A stretch of DNA of 64,000 nt from Echinarachnius parma (lineage: Eukaryota; Echinodermata; Echinoidea; Clypeasteroida; Echinarachniidae): the NCBI GenBank assembly GCA_037951105.1, contig JBAMJV010001319.1, forward strand, positions 245,115 to 309,114, read 5' to 3'. Of this stretch, positions 50,901 through 51,576 are shown in pieces (positions within the stretch are counted from its first letter, which is position 1; each line of letters starts with the position of its first letter). A program made the position numbers and the translations under genes. Under the pieces are notes generated by a model that saw only the letters and a program-made list of their open reading frames with translations, did no database searches and was not told the origin of the DNA.

Positions 50901-51032
50901 TTTCTTCCACAGCTCTCGGTACAACATCAGCCGCGTCCGACAGCTGTCGCTCATCAGGTTGGGCTTTGGCGTCATCAAGCTGTTCTTCAAGCTGTGCTTC
51001 AAACTCGTCAAGCTGGTCTTCGTCATCATCGG
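662..51032 (+). CDS. RyR: Ryanodine receptor gene, central-to-C-terminal part (35 exons, both ends open)
   Basis: Homotetrameric Ca2+-release channel of the ER/SR. Recognised from family-diagnostic stretches spread over the exons: [116 protein letters not shown] and VNEGGEKEK. Order and spacing match RyR1 residues of roughly 3150-4300. Introns use GT..AG and exons join without frameshift. Features seen in order: bridging solenoid, Pro/Ser-rich insertion, calmodulin-binding helix, acidic loop, core solenoid with the two Ca2+-site glutamates, paired EF-hands, and a C-terminal segment entering the membrane region. The N-terminal two thirds and the channel pore lie outside the window. IP3 receptors are excluded because the EF-hand pair and the CaM-binding helix are RyR-type. 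Coordinates span introns; see the exon entries. Confidence 0.97.
3560..3792. mobile_element. Foldback MITE with TACTGTAAACGT ends
   Basis: Terminal inverted repeats TACTGTAAACGT / ACGTTTACAGTA. The interior is rich in CGCGAA/TTCGCG words arranged in mirror pairs. No ORF. A non-autonomous element. Confidence 0.8.
3933..4100. mobile_element. Foldback MITE, GGCCC-TTGCAGAAAGAG family (copy 1)
   Basis: Inverted ends GGCCCTGTTGCAGAAAGAG / CTCTTTCTGCAATGGGGCCC. The interior has the CCAATCAGATTTGC motif shared with the copies at 36307 and 50560. Confidence 0.85.
4124..4273. mobile_element. Foldback element with AAGCCCACCGCA ends
   Basis: AGCCCACCGCACACTA at the left pairs imperfectly with TAGTCTGCGGTGGACTT at the right, and GATCTGA/TCAGATC words pair internally. 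Confidence 0.6.
4621..4643. repeat. Poly-C tract
   Basis: Uninterrupted C run of about 23 bases. Similar G/C runs occur at 44929-44965, 45375-45397, 51891-51913, 52041-52058, 54660-54674 and 63180-63194. Confidence 0.95.
5472..5716 (+). CDS. RyR: RyR exon 2
   Basis: Acceptor CTACAG, donor GTAAGT at 5717. Encodes a helical segment with [16 protein letters not shown] and [18 protein letters not shown], matching vertebrate IVKAGLRSFF and LPVLTTLFQHIAQHQFG. The exon is clearly more GC-rich than the flanking introns. It is followed directly by the long pyrimidine tract. Confidence 0.93.
5750..6268. repeat. 500-bp polypyrimidine (CCT/CTT) tract in intron 2
   Basis: Almost purely C/T on the + strand (A/G on the other) with irregular CCTCCT and CTTCTC words. 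It produces spurious Ser- or Leu-rich and Glu/Arg-rich open frames. Confidence 0.97.
6443..6524 (+). CDS. RyR: RyR exon 3
   Basis: Acceptor CGACAG, donor GTGAGT. Encodes [17 protein letters not shown], aligned with vertebrate VSCYRTLCSIYSLG, then an S-M-Y-V-K segment matching the T-Y-V-E-K of RyR1. Ends with AG of a split Arg codon, which fits all three copies of exon 4. Confidence 0.93.
6525..9654 (+). other. Intron 3 (3.1 kb)
   Basis: AT-rich. Holds a TGAATGAATAAA-type degenerate simple repeat (about 7437-7590), a TTAA-bounded hairpin at 7817-7908 and C/T homopolymer runs. No exon recognised. Confidence 0.75.
7817..7908. mobile_element. TTAA-bounded hairpin, family C
   Basis: TTAACTCCTTGAGTGCCA at left, TGGCACATTAAGAGTTAA at right. 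Related to 54206-54303 and 32217-32309. Confidence 0.75.
9655..9797 (+). CDS. RyR: RyR exon 4, copy a (canonical)
   Basis: 143 bp. Acceptor CTCCAG, donor GTGGGT at 9798; a second possible donor GTACAG lies 6 nt upstream at 9792. Encodes [14 protein letters not shown], then [15 protein letters not shown], matching vertebrate LRPALGECLARL and MPVAFLEPQLN. It is the copy closest to vertebrate RyR over its whole length, so it is taken as the constitutive form. Phase: 1 nt, 47 codons, 1 nt. Confidence 0.93.
9854..9987 (+). CDS. RyR: RyR exon 4, copy b (candidate alternative exon)
   Basis: Tandem copy of exon 4, 134 bp. Acceptor CCTCAG at 9848-9853, donor GTGGGT at 9988. The first base completes an Arg codon exactly as in copy a, the frame is open, and it ends in the same phase. 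The 3' half ([20 protein letters not shown]) differs from copy a at very few bases (H to Y and L to F changes, plus one silent change seen). The 5' half is divergent ([18 protein letters not shown]). The intron to copy a is only 56 nt. It could instead be a decaying pseudo-exon. Confidence 0.6.
10048..10181 (+). CDS. RyR: RyR exon 4, copy c (candidate alternative exon)
   Basis: Third tandem copy, 134 bp, the same length as copy b and 9 nt (3 codons) shorter than copy a. Acceptor CTTCAG, donor GTGGGT at 10182. Open frame with compatible phases. The 5' half encodes [18 protein letters not shown]. The 3' half is identical to copy a at protein level ([20 protein letters not shown]) with one silent change seen. 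The intron from copy b is 60 nt. Confidence 0.6.
10739..10832. mobile_element. TTAA-type hairpin, family A
   Basis: TAACCCATTCTGGACTGGTCCC ... ATCTTGAATGGGTTAA. Further copies at 10206-10299, 16001-16100, 24908-25000, 41873-41965 and about 54344-54451. Confidence 0.75.
11034..11169 (+). CDS. RyR: RyR exon 5
   Basis: Acceptor CTCCAG, donor GTAAAG. Encodes [20 protein letters not shown] and [16 protein letters not shown], matching vertebrate YTEMPHVIEITLPMLC. Ends with AG of a split Ser codon. Confidence 0.96.
11199..11532. mobile_element. 334-bp foldback MITE with GGGGGGTGTTTCAC ends
   Basis: The two halves are nearly exact reverse complements over about 140 bp each (GTGTTTCACAAAGATCC at left, GGATCTTTGTGAAACAC at right). 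Lies in intron 5. Confidence 0.93.
11882..11935 (+). CDS. RyR: RyR exon 6
   Basis: 54 bp. Acceptor GCATAG, donor GTAAGG at 11936. Encodes [19 protein letters not shown], matching RyR1 SYLPRWWERGPE. The Ser codon is split with exon 5. Confidence 0.92.
12328..12443 (+). CDS. RyR: RyR exon 7
   Basis: Acceptor CTGCAG, donor GTGGGT. Encodes [18 protein letters not shown] and APWMTRIA, matching vertebrate HLNSLLGNILRIIVNNLG and ATWMKRLA. Followed by the GAT-repeat intron. Confidence 0.95.
12445..13560. repeat. Three tandem ~315-bp units with embedded GAT/GATG runs
   Basis: The landmark GATAGCACTATTTATAATC recurs at about 12886, 13202 and 13515. Each unit carries a (GAT)n run of variable length and a purine-rich GAAGAAG segment. 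Fills intron 7. His-, Ile- or Ser-rich open frames here are artefacts of the repeat. Confidence 0.95.
13633..13811 (+). CDS. RyR: RyR exon 8
   Basis: Acceptor GTGCAG, donor GTTGGT. Encodes [20 protein letters not shown], then a charged helix with [13 protein letters not shown] and [10 protein letters not shown], matching vertebrate PELLQSHFIP..KVVSEEEQL. A decayed partial copy of the 3' part lies at 13899. Confidence 0.94.
13820..13880. repeat. (TGTT)n microsatellite
   Basis: Tandem GTTT units directly behind the exon 8 donor, between the exon and its decayed copy. Confidence 0.9.
13899..13984 (+). pseudogene. Partial decayed copy of exon 8 3' end plus donor
   Basis: Near-identical copy of the last ~72 bp of exon 8 and the following intron bases, 159 bp downstream of the original. 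The copied Lys-Lys position has become an in-frame TAG, and a small insertion shifts the frame, so it cannot act as a coding exon. Confidence 0.85.
14765..14835 (+). CDS. RyR: RyR exon 9
   Basis: Acceptor TTGTAG, donor GTACGT. Encodes [20 protein letters not shown], matching vertebrate CRDLYALYPLLIRYVD. Phase 0 in, split Arg codon out. Confidence 0.96.
15325..15412 (+). mobile_element. SINE 3' tail
   Basis: TGTAAAGCGCCTAGAG...GGCGCTATATAAAT followed by (ATT)n. The same tail occurs at 25109, 29692, 34165, 44405, 49097 and 52751. Confidence 0.75.
15434..15521 (+). CDS. RyR: RyR exon 10
   Basis: Acceptor TTCCAG, donor GTAAGT. Encodes [20 protein letters not shown] and FNAWSKSA, matching RyR1 [20 protein letters not shown] and IYWSKS. 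Confidence 0.95.
16372..16647 (+). CDS. RyR: RyR exon 11
   Basis: 276 bp, phase 0 at both ends. Acceptor CCATAG, donor GTGAGT. Starts [15 protein letters not shown], matching vertebrate NFKREEQNFVVQNE. A Gly/Ser/Lys-rich linker follows, then [19 protein letters not shown], matching SLIVATLKKMLPIGLNMC. The linker corresponds to the region of the vertebrate ASI variation, but no separate miniexon is seen. Confidence 0.95.
17031..17456 (+). repeat. Three tandem decayed copies of the exon 12 acceptor and 5' end
   Basis: Exon-like starts after ACAG at 17031, 17175 and 17311 precede the real acceptor at 17457, spaced 144, 136 and 146 bp. Each copy keeps the pyrimidine tract, the AG and about 24 bp coding KETEK(D/N), then diverges to a shared intronic sequence coding QTRY before stops. 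Splicing into copies 1 and 2 would terminate soon; copy 3 stays open into exon 12 but out of its frame. Confidence 0.85.
17457..17850 (+). CDS. RyR: RyR exon 12 with Pro/Ser-rich insertion
   Basis: Begins [20 protein letters not shown], matching vertebrate DTDEEVREFLHNNLHLQGK. It continues about 95 codons as a Pro/Ser/Ala-rich low-complexity stretch not found in vertebrate RyRs. I end it at donor GTAACC (17851) because the phase then fits acceptor 21958. An alternative is the weak donor GTGGAG at 17520 (phase 0) joined to acceptor 21951, which removes the insertion. The start is certain; the 3' end is not. Confidence 0.65.
18728..18898. mobile_element. Inverted dispersed repeat, AGTCAAACCTGTCTA family
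   Basis: Starts CAGTCAAACCTGTCTA and ends AACAGGTTTGAGTGTA, with internal GTGGCCAC words. Related copies near 15643, 30069, 55118, 57027, 57205 and 58737. Confidence 0.75.
19499..19722. repeat. Dispersed repeat (copy 1)
   Basis: Starts AGTAACATTGTCCAAATCCTC and runs to GAGTTAGTGAATATCACTTTT. A second copy at 55378-55577 matches closely except for an internal deletion. Confidence 0.85.
21326..21865. mobile_element. 540-bp foldback element
   Basis: Arms of more than 200 bp are reverse complements (CACTTCCCATAATAAAGTAAC at left, GTTACTATATTTTGGGAAGTG at right; GGGCGCTGTGAGTGACACC against GGTGTCACTCACAGCGCCC). The short loop is around CACAGCTGAATGCAC. Arms differ at scattered sites. Confidence 0.93.
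21959..22092 (+). CDS. RyR: RyR exon 13
   Basis: Two candidate acceptors 7 nt apart (AG at 21950-21951 and 21957-21958). The second fits the phase of exon 12. Encodes [19 protein letters not shown] and [18 protein letters not shown], matching vertebrate SLRWQMALYR and KIVRRVQEVSAVLYYLDQ. Donor GTGAGA, phase 0. Confidence 0.92.
22100..22290. repeat. GAT/GATG microsatellite
   Basis: Degenerate trinucleotide repeat directly behind the exon 13 donor. Gives spurious Asp- or Met-rich frames. Confidence 0.95.
22316..22412. repeat. 16-bp minisatellite TGTTCTAATGTTCTAG
   Basis: About six nearly perfect head-to-tail copies, each itself an 8-bp dimer (TGTTCTA plus A/G). Confidence 0.95.
22473..22585 (+). 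CDS. RyR: RyR exon 14 (calmodulin-binding segment)
   Basis: Acceptor ATTCAG, donor GTATAG. Encodes [20 protein letters not shown] then [18 protein letters not shown]. This matches the calmodulin-binding helix of vertebrate RyR1 (about residues 3614-3643, [20 protein letters not shown]), keeping the anchor Trp, the basic run and the cysteine. Confidence 0.96.
22848..23080. mobile_element. Foldback MITE with TAAGCCCGGCG ends
   Basis: Left AAGCCCGGCGTAGACAGA pairs with right TCTGTCTGCGCCGGGCTT. Internal CTGGTTTTCAG/CTGAAAACCAG also pair. Confidence 0.88.
23147..23240 (+). CDS. RyR: RyR exon 15
   Basis: Acceptor TTACAG, donor GTAAGC. Encodes [20 protein letters not shown] and LLIDDLT, matching RyR1 [20 protein letters not shown] and MIDDLS. 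Confidence 0.95.
23285..23510. repeat. GAT/GAC microsatellite
   Basis: Degenerate GATGATGAC repeat in intron 15. Confidence 0.93.
23515..23652. repeat. ~21-bp minisatellite (AGTCCTTTCTAGGACTACC)
   Basis: About six to seven head-to-tail copies. Each unit carries the small palindrome AGTCCTTTCTAGGACT. Confidence 0.9.
23908..24011 (+). CDS. RyR: RyR exon 16
   Basis: Acceptor TAACAG, donor GTAAGT. Encodes [15 protein letters not shown], matching vertebrate PDPLHQLVLHFSRTAL. Phase 0 in; split Asp codon out. Confidence 0.95.
24540..24598. repeat. (AAT)n/(ATT)n microsatellite
   Basis: Two opposing trinucleotide runs forming a self-complementary stretch. Confidence 0.9.
24642..24762 (+). CDS. RyR: RyR exon 17 (acidic loop)
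   Basis: Acceptor TTTCAG, donor GTATGA. Encodes [18 protein letters not shown] followed by an Asp/Glu/Gly-rich loop of about 20 residues, matching the vertebrate MAYADIMAKSC plus acidic stretch. Confidence 0.97.
24908..25000. mobile_element. TTAA-bounded hairpin, family A
   Basis: TTAACTTGTTCAGGACTGA ... TATGGGTTAA, 93 bp between and including the TTAA motifs. Confidence 0.75.
25109..25474 (-). mobile_element. tRNA-derived SINE (full-length-like)
   Basis: Read on the minus strand: a head with A-box-like GATTGGTAGAGCG and B-box GAGTTCGAACCCAG, a body, then the tail GGTGCTATATAAAT and (ATT)n. Same organisation as 49097-49372. Not a functional tRNA: the D-stem and acceptor are degraded. Confidence 0.85.
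25481..25702. mobile_element. Foldback MITE with GGCCCGTATTCACAAAGGAG ends
   Basis: Right end CTCCTTTGTGAATACGGGCC is the exact complement of the left. Internal CAAACCATGGTTTG occurs in both arms. Confidence 0.93.
25966..26065 (+). CDS. RyR: RyR exon 18
   Basis: Acceptor CTTCAG, donor GTAAAG. Encodes [20 protein letters not shown] and [12 protein letters not shown], matching vertebrate [29 protein letters not shown]. Ends phase 1, in front of the 5.4-kb intron with the first microexon candidate. Confidence 0.96.
26663..26932. mobile_element. Foldback MITE with AAAGGC..GTCACAT ends
   Basis: Left AAAGGCATGGTCACATTTCAC pairs with right GTGATATGTGACCAGGCCTTT; GGATAGCC...GGATGCCC pairs with GGGCATCC...GCTATCC. 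Confidence 0.85.
27929..28398. mobile_element. 470-bp foldback element with GAGGGGTTTCACACG ends
   Basis: Left GAGGGGTTTCACACG pairs with right CGTGTGAAACCCCTC. Arms are rich in AATCGTGATTGCAATCACGATT words that are themselves palindromic. Lies 206 bp before the microexon candidate at 28605. Confidence 0.9.
28605..28625 (+). CDS. RyR: Candidate 21-nt RyR microexon (between exons 18 and 19)
   Basis: TTTACAG acceptor and consensus GTAAGT donor enclose exactly 21 nt. Inserted between exons 18 and 19 (phase 1 at both sides) it keeps frame and codes DRIGSAY. There is no counterpart in the vertebrate RyRs I recall. A chance match of both sites, length and phase is possible. Confidence 0.5.
29692..29860 (-). 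mobile_element. Truncated SINE
   Basis: (ATT)n tail plus TATATAGCGCC core on the minus strand. The body shares CACATTGTGTGCACCATCTC with 49097-49372. Confidence 0.75.
30069..30243. mobile_element. Inverted dispersed repeat, AGTCAAACCTGTCT family
   Basis: Starts TAGTCAAACCTGTCTTAG, ends TTGACTGTA; interior CCTGCCTATAGGGGCCACC as in the other copies. Confidence 0.75.
31067..31172 (-). pseudogene. LINE reverse-transcriptase ORF2 C-terminal remnant
   Basis: Minus-strand translation gives [20 protein letters not shown] followed by [14 protein letters not shown] and a stop. This resembles the usual C-terminal end of non-LTR retrotransposon ORF2 proteins. Only about 35 codons remain. Confidence 0.75.
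31520..31599 (+). CDS. RyR: RyR exon 19
   Basis: Acceptor ATTCAG, donor GTAATT. Encodes [20 protein letters not shown] and NQMVQR, matching vertebrate [22 protein letters not shown]. Confidence 0.95.
31777..31818. repeat. (TG)n microsatellite
   Basis: About 20 TG units. Confidence 0.97.
32217..32309. mobile_element. TTAA-bounded hairpin, family C
   Basis: TTAAACTCTTTAAATGCCA ... TTGGCAATCAAAGAGTTAA, 93 bp, opposite direction to 7817. Confidence 0.7.
32377..32453 (+). CDS. RyR: RyR exon 20
   Basis: Acceptor AACAG, donor GTAAGA. Encodes [20 protein letters not shown] and LMEKC, matching vertebrate [25 protein letters not shown]. Confidence 0.97.
32786..32859 (+). CDS. RyR: RyR exon 21
   Basis: Acceptor CTGCAG, donor GTACGA. 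Encodes [20 protein letters not shown], matching vertebrate VLDLNAFERQNKAEGLGMV. Ends phase 1 at the position of the vertebrate ASII alternative exon. Confidence 0.97.
34165..34236 (-). mobile_element. SINE tail fragment
   Basis: AATAATAATAATA followed by ACATTTATATAGCGCTT, the family tail. Confidence 0.65.
34786..35026. mobile_element. Foldback element with GCCC/CC-TATTTATAAA ends
   Basis: Left GCCCATATTTATAAA with CTAGTTTCATGCTAA pairs with right TTAGCATGAAACTA and TTTCATAAATAGGGGCC. Confidence 0.75.
35863..35883 (+). CDS. RyR: Candidate 21-nt RyR microexon, ASII equivalent
   Basis: Acceptor ACAAACAG with an upstream C-rich stretch, donor GTAATT, 21 nt, phase 1 on both sides. Between exons 21 and 22 it inserts GSEGLSA into the loop before [10 protein letters not shown]. 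In vertebrate RyR1 the alternative 18-nt exon 83 (ASII, coding VINRQN) interrupts the homologous loop before GEKV, so the placement is the same. Confidence 0.65.
36307..36468. mobile_element. Foldback MITE, same family (copy 2)
   Basis: Ends GGGCCCGTTGCAAAAAGAG / CTCTTCCTGCAATGGGGCCC, with an internal palindrome around CCAATCAGATTTGCGCA. Confidence 0.85.
37053..37577. mobile_element. Foldback element with TTAAAGGGATAGTT ends
   Basis: Left TTAAAGGGATAGTT pairs with right AACTATCCCTTTAA. The interior also has GAGGGCGCT near the left and AGCGCCCTC at 37381. Confidence 0.8.
38791..39002. mobile_element. Foldback MITE with TAATGTAGCAGTCACAC ends
   Basis: Right end GTGTGACTGCTACATTA is the exact complement. 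Inner CCAAACCGAATCCAAACCGA pairs with TCGGTTTGGATTCGGTTTGG. Confidence 0.93.
39715..39901. mobile_element. Foldback element carrying a tRNA-like sequence
   Basis: Arms (AAAAATGAACAAAGAAAATT at left; TTTCCTTTGTTCATTTTTC at right) continue into CTGGGATTCAAACCCGAGACC and GGTCTCAGGTTCAAAACCCAG-like segments. The left arm and loop hold a tRNA-like unit on the minus strand. Confidence 0.85.
39738..39809 (-). pseudogene. tRNA-Ala(AGC)-like pseudogene
   Basis: Minus strand: A box TAGCTCAGTTGGTAGAGC, anticodon loop CTAGCAA (AGC), B box GGGTTTGAATCCC. The acceptor-stem halves do not pair and the T-stem has a mismatch, so this is probably a pseudogene or SINE head. Confidence 0.65.
40028..40108 (+). 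CDS. RyR: RyR exon 22 (first Ca2+-site glutamate)
   Basis: Acceptor GTGTAG, donor GTATGT. Encodes [20 protein letters not shown] followed by CEGHND. The glutamate at 40093-40095 aligns with RyR1 Glu3893, a ligand of the activating Ca2+ site in the core solenoid. Confidence 0.97.
40184..40592. mobile_element. Foldback element built of ACCAGTTGAAACC words
   Basis: Ends CCCAGGTCGAAAAAACAGTT / AACTGTTTTTTCGACCTGGG are exact complements. The interior is an array of CCAGTT / AACTGG words in both directions. Begins 75 bp behind exon 22. Confidence 0.93.
41641..41729 (+). CDS. RyR: RyR exon 23
   Basis: Acceptor CTTCAG, donor GTATGT. Encodes [20 protein letters not shown] and [10 protein letters not shown], nearly identical to vertebrate RyR1. 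Confidence 0.98.
41873..41965. mobile_element. TTAA-bounded hairpin, family A
   Basis: TTAACCCGTTCAGGACAGA ... TACTGAAAGGGTTAA, again 93 bp and in the same orientation as 24908. Confidence 0.8.
42164..42220 (+). CDS. RyR: RyR exon 24
   Basis: 57 bp, phase 0/0. Encodes [19 protein letters not shown], matching vertebrate [19 protein letters not shown]. Its length of 19 codons would allow skipping without a frameshift. Confidence 0.98.
42531..42602 (+). CDS. RyR: RyR exon 25 (second Ca2+-site glutamate)
   Basis: 72 bp, phase 0/0. Encodes [20 protein letters not shown] and EYIQ. The Glu codon at 42591-42593 aligns with RyR1 Glu3967: counting from the exon 22 glutamate in the vertebrate sequence gives 74 residues. 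This is the other acidic ligand of the activating Ca2+ site. Confidence 0.98.
43015..43156 (+). repeat. Tandem partial copy of the exon 26 acceptor and 5' end
   Basis: A TTTCAG acceptor at 43009-43014 is followed by about 42 bp coding [13 protein letters not shown], a diverged copy of the exon 26 start ([13 protein letters not shown]). The unit repeats at about 142 bp with flanking intron; a still more diverged flank lies near 42911. Beyond the copied part the sequence is intronic. Confidence 0.85.
43157..43343 (+). CDS. RyR: RyR exon 26
   Basis: Acceptor TTTAG, donor GTTAGA. Encodes [36 protein letters not shown] and [13 protein letters not shown], matching vertebrate [28 protein letters not shown] 5' copy lies 142 bp upstream. 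Confidence 0.98.
43823..43893 (+). CDS. RyR: RyR exon 27
   Basis: Acceptor CAACAG, donor GTAATT. Encodes [20 protein letters not shown] and NVE, matching vertebrate [23 protein letters not shown]. Confidence 0.98.
44401..44583 (+). mobile_element. SINE tail with expanded (ATT)n
   Basis: AAAAGCGCTATGATCCCCACGG, then GCGCTATATAAATAACCGCT and about 110 bp of degenerate ATT/ATC repeats. Confidence 0.75.
44695..44760 (+). CDS. RyR: RyR exon 28
   Basis: 66 bp, phase 0/0. Encodes [20 protein letters not shown] and FK, matching RyR2 almost exactly. Donor GTATTG, followed by the large poly-G/poly-C foldback. Confidence 0.98.
44908..45417. mobile_element. Foldback element with poly-G and poly-C inner arms
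   Basis: AAATGGTCATACCATGGTCCC at left is the complement of GGGACCATGGTATGACCATTT at right. Long G and C runs lie just inside. The loop has CCGCTC/CTCC-rich text without an ORF. Confidence 0.93.
46029..46108 (+). CDS. RyR: RyR exon 29 (EF-hand 1)
   Basis: Acceptor TAACAG, donor GTGAGT. Encodes [20 protein letters not shown]. The loop [12 protein letters not shown] has Asp, Asn, Asp, Ser and Glu at positions 1, 3, 5, 9 and 12, all typical Ca2+ ligands, with Gly at 6. Mammalian RyR1 has a degenerate loop here. Confidence 0.97.
46241..46760 (+). repeat. Perfect 260-bp tandem duplication over the exon 30 acceptor
   Basis: 46241-46500 and 46501-46760 read identically. Each unit holds intron sequence, the branch/pyrimidine region, the acceptor and the first 34 bp of exon 30. 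In the first copy the exon fragment (46467-) reads [12 protein letters not shown], then runs into intron and reaches TAG after two codons, so only the second copy is a full exon. Confidence 0.95.
46727..46830 (+). CDS. RyR: RyR exon 30 (EF-hand 2)
   Basis: Acceptor TTCAG, donor GTAAGA. Encodes [20 protein letters not shown] and [14 protein letters not shown]. The loop [12 protein letters not shown] has Asp, Asn, Asp, Asp and Glu at 1, 3, 5, 9 and 12, so it looks competent to bind Ca2+. Matches vertebrate INCEEFANRFQEPARDI. Confidence 0.97.
47895..47952 (+). CDS. RyR: RyR exon 31
   Basis: Acceptor CCCCAG, donor GTAACT. Encodes [18 protein letters not shown], matching vertebrate FNVAVLLTNLSEHVPHD. 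Confidence 0.97.
48375..48451 (+). CDS. RyR: RyR exon 32
   Basis: Acceptor TTACAG, donor GTGAGT. Encodes [20 protein letters not shown] and GRIEIM, matching vertebrate [18 protein letters not shown]. Confidence 0.97.
48426..48720 (+). repeat. Five-copy ~63-bp array of the exon 32 3' end and donor
   Basis: The last ~26 bp of exon 32, its donor and ~35 bp of intron recur with starts near 48426, 48490, 48554, 48614 and 48677. Copies 2-4 keep the GTGAGT donor; the fifth has GTGTGT. Small point differences (for example GCATTG to ACATTG) show the copies are distinct. There is no acceptor in front of copies 2-5, so they cannot form internal exons unless the intron piece is retained. Confidence 0.93.
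49097..49372 (-). mobile_element. tRNA-derived SINE (second near-complete copy)
   Basis: Minus strand: TGGCAAGATTGGTAGAGCAC head, B-box AGTTCGAACCCTG, tail TATATAAG-like and (ATT)n. The region CATTGTGTGCACCATCTCCA is shared with 29692-29860. Confidence 0.85.
49424..49500. mobile_element. TTAA-bounded hairpin, family B
   Basis: TTAACCCATTGCTTACGGGG start, GAAGGGAACAGGTTAA end; interior AGTCTATGGGGATTTCAGAA. Confidence 0.8.
49855..49934 (+). CDS. RyR: RyR exon 33
   Basis: Acceptor ATGCAG, donor GTTAGT. Encodes [20 protein letters not shown] and EKPQIK, matching vertebrate [24 protein letters not shown]. The closing Lys aligns with RyR1 Lys4211, which contacts ATP in published structures. Confidence 0.97.
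50265..50363 (+). CDS. RyR: RyR exon 34
   Basis: 99 bp, phase 0/0. Encodes [20 protein letters not shown] and [13 protein letters not shown], matching vertebrate [20 protein letters not shown]. The first Lys aligns with RyR1 Lys4214 (ATP contact); the following Arg is His here. Confidence 0.98.
50560..50677. mobile_element. Foldback MITE, same family (copy 3, shorter)
   Basis: Ends GGCCCGTTGCAGAAAAAG / TTTTTGCAACGGGCCC with the internal motif in the opposite direction. Lies 68 bp before exon 35. Confidence 0.8.
50746..51032 (+). CDS. RyR: RyR exon 35, entering the membrane region
   Basis: Acceptor CCACAG, donor GTGAGT. Begins [13 protein letters not shown] (vertebrate MQIAAQIS). A divergent basic linker follows, then a hydrophobic/Lys-periodic segment [20 protein letters not shown], probably the pre-S1 (TMx-like) helix. 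Ends phase 2. The region is poorly conserved even among vertebrates; identity rests on position and the first residues. A copy of its 3' end follows at 51127. Confidence 0.93.
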
Positions 51033-51126
51033 GTGAGTAAGGCAATGCTTTTTTTAAGGTTCATCTATGTAGCTACAGTTGTGTATGTAGGAATGTGTTT
51101 GTATGTGTGTATGTGTGTTTGTGCGT

Positions 51127-51193
51127 GGTGTCATCAAGCTGTTATTCAAACTGTGCTTTAAGCTTGTAAAGTTGGTCTTCGTCATAATCGGGT
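51127..51193 (+). repeat. Copy of the exon 35 3' end with donor
   Basis: About 65 bp repeat of the end of exon 35 plus its GTGAGT donor and some intron. The translation [20 protein letters not shown] differs from the original by one Phe to Leu change, while about eight codons differ silently. The upstream sequence is TG-rich. An AG at 51089-51090 would give an open phase-0 start at 51091, but it lacks a good pyrimidine tract. Confidence 0.8.
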
Positions 51194-51242
51194 GAGTACG
51201 GCCGTGCTCTTCTAGGTTCATCTACAATGTATACAAGTATTT

Positions 51243-51542
51243 ACAGTGGTATGTGTGTGTGATGACCTGTTAAAGTTTTTGTGTGCGTGTGTGTGCTTGC
51301 ATGTGAGTGTGTATATTCAAGGATGTGTGGGTTTGTGTGAGTGTGTGTGTGAGTATATTTGAATGTATAAGGATTTCTGTGAGTGTGTCGAGAGTGTGTG
51401 TTTATGTGTATGTTTGTGTGGTGATTTGTAAATGTTTGTGTGCGTGTACGTGCATGTTTTGGGACACTTGTATGTTTGTATGGATGTTCTGCACATGCAT
51501 GTGTGTCTATGGATCTGTATATATTTGTTAGTTTGTGTGTCA
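51243..51542. repeat. TG-rich degenerate repeat
   Basis: GTGTGTG/TGTATG words over about 300 bp. Source of spurious Cys/Val- and Thr/His-rich frames. Confidence 0.9.
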
Positions 51543-51576
51543 CGGAAGAGGATAGTTGTGTGCATAATAATAATGA

